19,823 nt of DNA, from the NCBI GenBank assembly GCA_023396225.1, contig JAEWWT010000028.1, positions 1-19,823 of the forward strand, in the 5' to 3' direction. The position numbers and the translations under genes were made by a program. The DNA comes from Bacillota bacterium (lineage in GTDB: Bacteria > Bacillota > Clostridia > Oscillospirales > Ruminococcaceae). Under the pieces are notes generated by a model. The model did no database searches and was not told the origin of the DNA. It worked only from the letters and a program-made list of their open reading frames with translations. Shown here piece after piece: positions 14,098-19,823 of this stretch. Numbering within the stretch: the stretch's first letter is position 1; every line of letters begins with the position of its first letter.

Positions 14098-14559
14098 TTA
14101 GTCAAGATCAACCATAACAGGGTACATTTTTTCACCTGAAATTATTTTAAATAATACTTCACGAAAATCATCACCCAAAGTTATTAACCAGTCATCATTT
14201 CCTCCATAAAACATTCCGTTTTCAGCTAAACAAATAGTCATACAATCACTTGGATGAGCTGCTACAGGTATCATAATCGTATTGCAATGCCGTGAATAGT
14301 CATCTATTAAACTTTTAAAAACTCCTGTATCTGTTGGATCAATATTTATTGTACAAATATATGTACTTTCAGGGAGAAATCTAGAATCAATAAATGAAAT
14401 TTTTAACAAACCAAATTCTTCCAAAAAATCAATAACCTTTTTACAAGGTGTATACCCTTCTTGTTTTAACCAATTCAACATATTTGAAATGTCAATTTTT
14501 CTACCACTATACCAGCCTGATTGCATTAAAATACTATTTATATCATATTTATTTTCCAT
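14098..14559 (-). CDS. SUKH-3-type immunity protein
   Basis: This 153-residue cytoplasmic protein has the SUKH-3 pattern: 'GWYSGRKIDISNMLNWLKQEGY' (the W.pGR.v motif), 'VIDFLEEFGLL', a central beta region and 'TICLAENGMFYGGNDDWLITLGDDFREVLFKIISG'. SUKH proteins (SMI1/KNR4 superfamily) are immunity proteins that bind and block polymorphic toxins, very often nucleic-acid deaminases and nucleases. The ATG at 14559 is 4 bases after the toxin stop, with GAAGAG as ribosome site inside the toxin end, so the pair is translationally coupled. It is intact although the toxin gene is broken, so it may persist as orphan protection against sister strains. The superfamily is confident, the SUKH-3 clade fairly so. 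Confidence 0.82.
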   Translation of the reverse strand: MENKYDINSILMQSGWYSGRKIDISNMLNWLKQEGYTPCKKVIDFLEEFGLLKISFIDSRFLPESTYICTINIDPTDTGVFKSLIDDYSRHCNTIMIPVAAHPSDCMTICLAENGMFYGGNDDWLITLGDDFREVLFKIISGEKMYPVMVDLD

Positions 14560-14563
14560 AATA

Positions 14564-16390
14564 TCACTCTTCTATAAATTTTAAATATTTGCCGTATAAT
14601 TCCTTGCAGTTATTGCAAGGAGCTATATATTTTCCTTCTGTTATTTTTATACTATATACAGATAAATCACTTATTTCAGCATTATTAAATAAGGCATTAT
14701 TAATAGCATTGAATTCTCCACAATTATCAAGTGAATAGTTATATTTAGAATTTCCAACTTCTTTAAGTCGTTGTTGCAAAAATTCGATTGTTTCACTTCT
14801 TCTTGTAGGATTATTTTTAAATCCACTGATACCATAATACACGTTTCCAGTTTTGTTGTCAACTGCAACAGTAACAACAGTTGCCTTAATTTTATCACCA
14901 GTAGTTGCTTTTACAATTTGTTTAGTATTTATCATGTCTCTAAGCTTATAAGCAATTCCCTTAGCACATTCGTCAATATTATCCATATCAGAAATGACCG
15001 CTATACAATTGACATTGTCCCCGACGTTAATTGTATTAATGGCATTTTTAACAGCTATCGTTTTGGCATCAGATAATGCAGCATTAACATTTTCTTGGGC
15101 AATTTCAGAAATGTCATCAGTATCTTTAATAACATTACCAGTTGCATCAGTTGAGTCCATAACCGTTTTTTCAACAACATCTTCTGCTAAGTCCGGAGAT
15201 ATATTATCAAGTTGCTTAAATTCATCACCACATTCTGCAAATGCACGTGAAAAACTATTATCATAAGGAATAGTATTACCATATGATCCTGCATAAGCCA
15301 AACGATTGGTACCACTTAAATCATCCAGCTTTAACAATACAGTGGTATAAGCATCTGAATCTAATTTATTTATACCTATACTAGCAGTATCTACCAAATT
15401 GGTAACCTTTGGATCTAATTTTGCTACCCCATTAGGTGAAATGTCTGCTATATTTAAAATTTTTGCAAAATCATTACTATCTTTTGTTAATACAAAAAGG
15501 TTTTTGTTGTACTTAAAAACAGATATTATTTCTAGGGTTCCAACACCATCTAAAAGTGTTTGTCCAATAAATTCTGGGCATGGTTCCCAATGGGTAATAT
15601 CATATGCAACATCTCTAATTGACTGTGCAATACCTATAGGTGCTAGAAAACCAGCTATAATTTCAACAGCTGTGCCAGGTACTGTAACATCATCTGACCA
15701 TCTTCCAAGTACAACCTGATTAGCTATGCGAGTTCTATAATTTGCTTGATACTCTTGGGAAGTTTCAATTCCTAAATCATAAAATTTACTTATATCATTA
15801 AATGTATAATTATCGCCTAATTGTTTTCCATCTATTTTGCAGTAAAGTTGAACTTTTTCCCAATAATCCATTTTAAATGAAGTAAGTTTTATTCCATCAA
15901 GATCAAAAGGAGCTAACATAGCGGATTCTTCAATAGTATAATAATTGTTATTATTGCTTTTAATGTCATTAGTGATAACTTCAAATGACTTGTTTGGAAA
16001 TTCATATTTGCTTTTAGCTGTTAAGGCAAAATACATTTTGCCGAAAATTGGCATCTCAAGAATATTTTTATCATGAAAATATTCTTGAAGAGTAAAATCT
16101 TCATTAAATATAATATTAAATGTTTTATTATTATTAAATTTTATAGTATCATTATCTACAGACGATAAAATAAGATCGTATGTTAGTGGATTAGAGTCAT
16201 TTGTATCATTTAATCCATCACCATCTGTGTCAGACTTAGTAGGATCAGATCTAAATGTATAGTATTCATATTTTTTACAATCTTCAAAACCAGTTTTTAA
16301 AGTTCCTAATTCTGCAAAATCACTGATTCCATCACCGTCTTGATCTCCATCTGTCAATTTCACTAATCGAAAATCTGCAAGTCTACCCAA
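14564..16390 (-). CDS. C-terminal fragment of secreted toxin: calcium repeats, pre-toxin region, deaminase domain
   Basis: This 608-residue frame has no genuine start; the TTG at 16390 lacks a ribosome site and overlaps the preceding frame. Residues 14-66 hold two calcium-binding TT3-like repeats (DGDQDGDGISDFAEL; SDTDGDGLNDTNDS), then a beta-rich region (70-215), a hydrophobic segment 'TAVEIIAGFLAPIGIAQSI' (about 240-290) like pre-toxin segments, and a C-terminal toxin domain (about 440-608). The toxin shows 'DNCGEFNAINNAL' (C557-x-E559) and 'PCNNCKELYG' (C592-x-x-C595). This is the zinc-binding and proton-relay layout of the deaminase superfamily, in the Cys variant seen in YwqJ-like bacterial toxins. 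Predicted action is deamination of bases in a target cell's nucleic acid. It is continuous with the upstream frame except for one missing base. Confidence 0.8.
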   Translation of the reverse strand: MGRLADFRLVKLTDGDQDGDGISDFAELGTLKTGFEDCKKYEYYTFRSDPTKSDTDGDGLNDTNDSNPLTYDLILSSVDNDTIKFNNNKTFNIIFNEDFTLQEYFHDKNILEMPIFGKMYFALTAKSKYEFPNKSFEVITNDIKSNNNNYYTIEESAMLAPFDLDGIKLTSFKMDYWEKVQLYCKIDGKQLGDNYTFNDISKFYDLGIETSQEYQANYRTRIANQVVLGRWSDDVTVPGTAVEIIAGFLAPIGIAQSIRDVAYDITHWEPCPEFIGQTLLDGVGTLEIISVFKYNKNLFVLTKDSNDFAKILNIADISPNGVAKLDPKVTNLVDTASIGINKLDSDAYTTVLLKLDDLSGTNRLAYAGSYGNTIPYDNSFSRAFAECGDEFKQLDNISPDLAEDVVEKTVMDSTDATGNVIKDTDDISEIAQENVNAALSDAKTIAVKNAINTINVGDNVNCIAVISDMDNIDECAKGIAYKLRDMINTKQIVKATTGDKIKATVVTVAVDNKTGNVYYGISGFKNNPTRRSETIEFLQQRLKEVGNSKYNYSLDNCGEFNAINNALFNNAEISDLSVYSIKITEGKYIAPCNNCKELYGKYLKFIEE

Positions 16391-17808
16391 ATTCCATCAT
16401 TGACTTCTTCACCAATTTTTAAAATAAGTGTATCTAATGTTGTTGCAAAATTCTGTTCTATATTTCCAAAAACACCATGAGTTGTGGTTACTAATTCATT
16501 GTAATCTGACATAACACTAGAATATGATACAACAGATACGGTATAATTTGCAGAAACTAAATTTGATATTTCATTTTTCATTGTATAGGATGGAGATCCT
16601 GCAATACCATTTTTGTATGGAGCATCTGTTATTAGAATGATATGCTTATTAACATTGCTACGTGAACCCATATTTCTAGCTTGATAGAGAGCATCGACAG
16701 CAGATTCTGCTTCATCACCACCACCTACAGCGTTTAACATAGATAATTCATTCTTAAATTTTTCTACATCATAGTACCATGAATGATTTTGAGTACTATT
16801 AGTACCATCTTTATAAATATCTTTGTATTCTATAAGTCCTAAACGAACATCAACATTTTCCGCTTCAAGTTTATCAACAAATGTAGATACGTTTGTATAA
16901 ACATTATTAATAGCCTCATCCATGGAACCAGTTGTATCAATTACAAAAATAATATCAGTTTTTCCAGAATCTATAACGCTTGCTGTATTATCAATATCAG
17001 TTTCTTGTAACCTTAAATTTTTGACTTCAACACCATAATAGCAAAGTTTATCTACTTTTGCAGATATGGTATTATTAGTTTGATCTATTGATGTTTCAAC
17101 TGGAACTACTTCTCCAGTTGATGGATCTAGCCTAACTATTGATAATTCATTTATACTATATTTACTTAAAATGGAATCATGTATCTTGAAGGATATTACA
17201 GCCGATTCAAATTTCATATCGTCGGGATGTTTAATTTCAATTATATGACCAACAAGGTAATCTAGATCGGCGAAAGTTTTATCTTGATAAGAATCTTCAC
17301 AGTAAATCTGTTTACTATAATCTCCGACTCCAGTTATTTCAATTGATGGCATTACTAGGGTTTCGTCATTGTTTATGTACTTGTATACACTAGGAATTAA
17401 TTTTTGGTTTTCGAACCTTTCTTTACCATCAATTATTCCATTTCCATTTGTATCAGAATTTAAAGGATCTAAATTATTTAACAGTTCAGCAGCGTCCCCA
17501 AGTTCATCCTTATCAGTGTCATATAATAATGGGTTTGTGCTATATTTGTTCAATTCATCCCCGTCTGATAATCCATCACCATCAGTATCATTATTTCCTG
17601 GAGATGTATTTAAAGTATATTCTTTAAAGTTTGTTAAGCCGTCGTCATCATAGTCATCATCTGGTGAAATAAGAGTAATGTCAAGAGCAGAACCATTTTT
17701 ATTAAACACAATTGGATACAATGTTGTTATCTCATACCAATCAGGTAACCCGTCTTCATCATTATCTAAAAAATAAGAAATTTCACTTGAAATTGTACTT
17801 TTTCTCAT
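16363..17808 (-). CDS. Middle fragment of secreted toxin: thrombospondin-3-like repeats and VWA domain
   Basis: This 481-residue frame has an ATG at 17808 without any ribosome site. Four or more calcium loops occupy residues 14-130: 'DNDEDGLPDWYE', 'DYDDDGLTNFKEY', 'DTDGDGLSDGDEL', 'DTNGNGIIDGKE'. A beta region follows, then a VWA domain at about 284-465 with a metal site 'DTTGS' (D291 to S295, a D-x-T-x-S variant) and 'LITDAPY' (D395). VWA domains mediate metal-dependent protein binding. The end reads 'GIWVDL' and then shifts frame to a stop, while the next frame resumes with 'ADFRLVKL', the expected continuation. Upstream it is in the same frame as the CBM fragment, split by one TAA. So this is an internal piece of a larger protein. 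Confidence 0.8.
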   Translation of the reverse strand: MRKSTISSEISYFLDNDEDGLPDWYEITTLYPIVFNKNGSALDITLISPDDDYDDDGLTNFKEYTLNTSPGNNDTDGDGLSDGDELNKYSTNPLLYDTDKDELGDAAELLNNLDPLNSDTNGNGIIDGKERFENQKLIPSVYKYINNDETLVMPSIEITGVGDYSKQIYCEDSYQDKTFADLDYLVGHIIEIKHPDDMKFESAVISFKIHDSILSKYSINELSIVRLDPSTGEVVPVETSIDQTNNTISAKVDKLCYYGVEVKNLRLQETDIDNTASVIDSGKTDIIFVIDTTGSMDEAINNVYTNVSTFVDKLEAENVDVRLGLIEYKDIYKDGTNSTQNHSWYYDVEKFKNELSMLNAVGGGDEAESAVDALYQARNMGSRSNVNKHIILITDAPYKNGIAGSPSYTMKNEISNLVSANYTVSVVSYSSVMSDYNELVTTTHGVFGNIEQNFATTLDTLILKIGEEVNDGIWVDLQIFD

Positions 17809-17850
17809 AATAATTGTTTTAGATTCTATTAGTTCATTATTAATGTTTTG

Positions 17851-18804
17851 TTATACTTTAAAATATAGAATATCTTTACAGTCACTAATAGTGTATAAAT
17901 ATTCATATACATTTGAAGCATTAAAAATACTGATAAAATTTTTATTATCACTTGACATCAATATATTAAAGATTCCCTTATTAGAAAGACATTGCCATTC
18001 AAAATTAATATTTAATCCATCAGAGTAATAATCTGTAGTTGCAAATATTTTACTACAGTCAGAAACAATATTATTAATAACAACTTCAGAAAGCTTGAAA
18101 TTCTGTGTACTAGCTGTTGTTCCGGCTGACTTTGTTGCAGTAAATCCAATAGTTGCAGAAGAATTTGGCTGAATAGGACTTGTCCACTGCTGATTAGCAA
18201 CTACATAACTTGTACCGTTACTGCTAACAATCCTGCCATTCCATAGATCTCCAATAGTAAAATTGCTGTCAAATGAGAGCATCCAGCCTTCTATTGCTTC
18301 AGATGATGTATTATTAACAGTAATTGTTCCCTGGAAACCTGTATCCCAATCCTGCGTTATATTAAATGCTACATTATAACCGTCTGTTTTATCAACTCTT
18401 TTTGTACACATCTCAAATTTGTCAGGTACTGTAAGATCTTTACCTGTTAATGTGTATCCAAAATTAATAGACTGATTCGGCTGTATATCATAGTTATATC
18501 CTGCATTTTTAATTATGTAACCAGTATTTTCTTCCGTATATACACAACCGTTCCATAAACCGCTTATTGCGCCCTCTGCATCATATTTCAATGCCCAGTT
18601 TAGTATTGGTTCATCGTCAGTGTTTGTTACTGTAACCTGAACAGACTGATTGCTTTCCCACTCATTCTGAACAGTATACTCCACCTGATACCCGTCATAA
18701 GCATAAATTTTGCTTCCAGTTTCTGCTGCCGCAGGAATGGTTGGTATTATTGCCAGTGACATTGCTGCTGCCAAGATTCTTGAAATAATACGTTTAAACT
18801 TCAT
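17851..18804 (-). CDS. N-terminal fragment of secreted toxin: signal peptide and two CBM2-like modules
   Basis: This 317-residue frame starts at ATG 18804, with AAAGGC and AAAGGGG ribosome-site candidates upstream. Residues 1-27 are a classical signal peptide ending A-A-A-E. Two homologous CBM2-like cellulose-binding modules follow: about 37-122 (W49, W70, W84) and 142-226 (W153, W174, W188, W207), each with 'V.N....I..W.L..D....I..LWNG...' and 'I.PN.S...GFT' strands. Residues 250-317 look like a fibronectin-III-like domain cut short by the TAA at 17851. The protein would be exported and held on cellulose or plant fibre. If the stop is real, the product is a free double-CBM protein; the same frame continues for 14 codons to the next fragment without another stop. 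Confidence 0.85.
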   Translation of the reverse strand: MKFKRIISRILAAAMSLAIIPTIPAAAETGSKIYAYDGYQVEYTVQNEWESNQSVQVTVTNTDDEPILNWALKYDAEGAISGLWNGCVYTEENTGYIIKNAGYNYDIQPNQSINFGYTLTGKDLTVPDKFEMCTKRVDKTDGYNVAFNITQDWDTGFQGTITVNNTSSEAIEGWMLSFDSNFTIGDLWNGRIVSSNGTSYVVANQQWTSPIQPNSSATIGFTATKSAGTTASTQNFKLSEVVINNIVSDCSKIFATTDYYSDGLNINFEWQCLSNKGIFNILMSSDNKNFISIFNASNVYEYLYTISDCKDILYFKV

Positions 18805-19256
18805 AATGCCTTTAAATCCCCTTTAAAATAGTTTATTTTGTCTTTTTTGGATTTTATGCCCAATAAAGTCTATATTAACATATTATATAATAGTTTTCCA
18901 GAATATTTTTAAAACATAATAAACAAAAAAACGCATTTGCGATCTTTGTGTTTATATAAATTAAATTTTCTTAATTAATGCTATTTGTTACAATAATTTG
19001 AGCCGCATTAAGCTATGATAATATGTTCATTTTCAATTATATGAACAATACGATTGACATCATCAATTTTTCTCCTGAAATTCTACATAGAAGATGTTTA
19101 TTATTAAGATAACAAGCTACTTAAAGAAAAAGTTTAATAACCTGTATGGGAATGTAATTTTTAGCGAAAGAACGTTTGAAAAAGTAGGCATAATGAGATT
19201 TTATAAGGTTTAAATCAAGAAGAAAAGAAAATTGAAAGGTAGGAAAGAGGATTATT
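18805..19256. other. Intergenic region upstream of toxin gene
   Basis: No strong gene is seen in these 452 bases. On the minus strand a TATAAT box (18882-18887) without a good -35 may serve the toxin gene. TGTTCAT (19024-19030) and ATGAACA (19041-19047) form a 7-bp inverted repeat with a 10-base spacer, a possible operator. A 39-codon plus-strand frame at 19094-19213 has no ribosome site and is doubtful; it could be a remnant of a lost gene. Confidence 0.4.
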
Positions 19257-19544
19257 ATGGATAGTATTAGAGCTTTGTCTAAAAATCAGTTTAATGAATC
19301 AGGTTTCGACTCAAGTGAATATACTTTAAATGAGCAAGAAGGGATATTTGAAGGCACATTGATTATTAAAAGATGGGGCAAGAAAAGTAATATCTACGCT
19401 TTTGTTAATATGGATGATGGCAGAAAAATAATGTGTACAGCCTATCAGGTTCCAGGATATTATCTTGGATTACCTGATCACAATCCAGGGTACCAGAATG
19501 AAAATGGAATTCAACAGGACAAGAAACGGAAATATCAGGCTTAA
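19257..19544 (+). CDS. Small accessory protein of mobile elements, unknown function
   Basis: This 95-residue soluble protein has a GGAAAGAGG ribosome site upstream of ATG 19257. The body reads 'LSKNQFNESGFDSSEYTLNEQEGIFEGTLIIKRWGKKSNIYAFVN', a pattern I associate from memory with small proteins carried on Firmicutes integrative elements near mobilisation or replication genes. The C-terminal 30 residues are Gly/Pro/Lys-rich. There is no membrane segment or known catalytic motif. It is transcribed away from the toxin gene and ends before a convergent terminator. Function is unknown, and the family memory is weak. Confidence 0.55.
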   Translation: MDSIRALSKNQFNESGFDSSEYTLNEQEGIFEGTLIIKRWGKKSNIYAFVNMDDGRKIMCTAYQVPGYYLGLPDHNPGYQNENGIQQDKKRKYQA

Positions 19545-19591
19545 CAAGATTGAATATCTGGAATAAGCTAATAAACTGAAGAGAAATGCTT

Positions 19592-19630
19592 CAAGCCCCC
19601 AATCAGACGATTGAGGGCTTGTTATTTATT
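19592..19630. terminator. Bidirectional terminator
   Basis: A 13-bp stem with one mismatch (19592-19604 with 19609-19621) and 4-base loop AGAC, followed by a T-rich stretch, between two convergent genes. Confidence 0.85.
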
Positions 19631-19633
19631 TTA

Positions 19634-19823
19634 TTACTCAACCACTGGAAAACTTGTAGCCCACAATCTAAATTTTTTAGCAATTTTTTTAAATTTGTAT
19701 TTATCTATAGTATCAAAGTAGAAAACAGATCCTTCATCCAATGGGTCAGGCATTATTACAGAAACCTGGTACTTGTCATATAGTCTCTTTATATAAATTC
19801 TGAAAACACTGTCAACGTGTTTT
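19634..19823 (-). CDS. C-terminal part of an unidentified gene (partial, open at right edge)
   Basis: On the minus strand one frame stays open from base 19822 to a stop at 19634-19636, giving 62 residues with a normal protein-like make-up: 'FRIYIKRLYDKYQVSVIMPD', 'GSVFYFDTIDKYKFKKIAKKF', 'LWATSFPVVE'. The other minus frames hit stops quickly. The gene ends just past a shared hairpin terminator. The mix of aromatic and charged residues would suit a small cytoplasmic protein, but I recognise no family. Its start lies outside the window. Confidence 0.6.
   Translation of the reverse strand, partial: KHVDSVFRIYIKRLYDKYQVSVIMPDPLDEGSVFYFDTIDKYKFKKIAKKFRLWATSFPVVE

Larger units (their letters stand above)
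14564..18804 (-). pseudogene. Reconstructed CBM2-VWA-deaminase polymorphic toxin gene (two lesions)
   Basis: The three frames at 17851-18804, 16363-17808 and 14564-16390 lie in order with matching domain logic. The first two share one frame, divided by a single TAA (17851-17853); the last two differ by one base at about 16376-16383. With the stop read as an amino acid and one base restored, the span gives exactly 1,413 codons plus a stop. I treat it as one gene, broken as sequenced, while listing its pieces separately. Confidence 0.78.

Noticed and set aside
16363..16390. Programmed -1 ribosomal frameshift
   Set aside because: No slippery heptamer is present at the overlap, so a mutation or sequencing error is the simpler reading.
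19094..19213. 39-codon plus-strand frame upstream of the small accessory gene
   Set aside because: It is open with plausible composition, but has no Shine-Dalgarno, a stop just before it and no family resemblance; kept only as a possible remnant.
1..19823. CRISPR array or rRNA genes
   Set aside because: No regularly spaced repeats and no rRNA-like sequence were seen on either strand.

Overview
The window is AT-rich, low-GC Firmicutes DNA. Spore genes (spmA, spmB, a SpoVB-type flippase), an AbrB-type regulator, consensus sigma-A promoters and a secreted protein with two CBM2-like cellulose-binding modules all suggest a sporulating, plant-fibre-associated gut clostridium such as a Ruminococcus (Oscillospiraceae). 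The genus is an inference.

Layout. (1) 1-2460 is the right end of a prophage: the end of a tail-fibre gene, several very small phage genes, a GH25 endolysin, a holin and a membrane/coiled-coil partner, closed by a strong terminator. It abuts a tRNA-Lys gene at 2561-2636, the likely attachment site. (2) 2640-11450 is chromosomal backbone: spmA-spmB, abrB, an HD-GYP c-di-GMP phosphodiesterase with a structured leader, a SpoVB-type flippase, a two-gene signalling operon (CheY-like receiver plus a protein joining GspE/MshEN-like N-terminal repeats to a CheX-like domain), dtd with an elaborate RNA leader, tyrA, an alpha/beta hydrolase and tRNA-Ser(GGA). (3) From 11450 to the right edge is an integrated element: a tyrosine integrase facing the tRNA-Ser gene, a truncated zinc-ribbon gene butted against a truncated mobilisation-type coiled-coil gene, then the cargo.

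The cargo at 14098-18804 (minus strand) is the most notable part. Three consecutive reading frames rebuild into one secreted protein of 1,413 residues: signal peptide, two CBM2-like modules, an Fn3-like segment, thrombospondin-3-like calcium repeats, a VWA domain, further calcium repeats, a hydrophobic pre-toxin segment and a C-terminal nucleic-acid-deaminase-like toxin domain (CxE...CxxC). A SUKH-3-type immunity gene follows 4 bp downstream. The frame is interrupted by one in-frame TAA (17851-17853) and one single-base frameshift (about 16376-16383). As sequenced the toxin is therefore broken, unless these are sequencing errors or recoding sites. The immunity gene is intact.

A polymorphic toxin carried on cellulose-binding modules would bring a contact or diffusible antibacterial weapon onto plant fibre, where competitors gather. 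That functional picture is inference; the domain motifs are read directly from the translated sequence.
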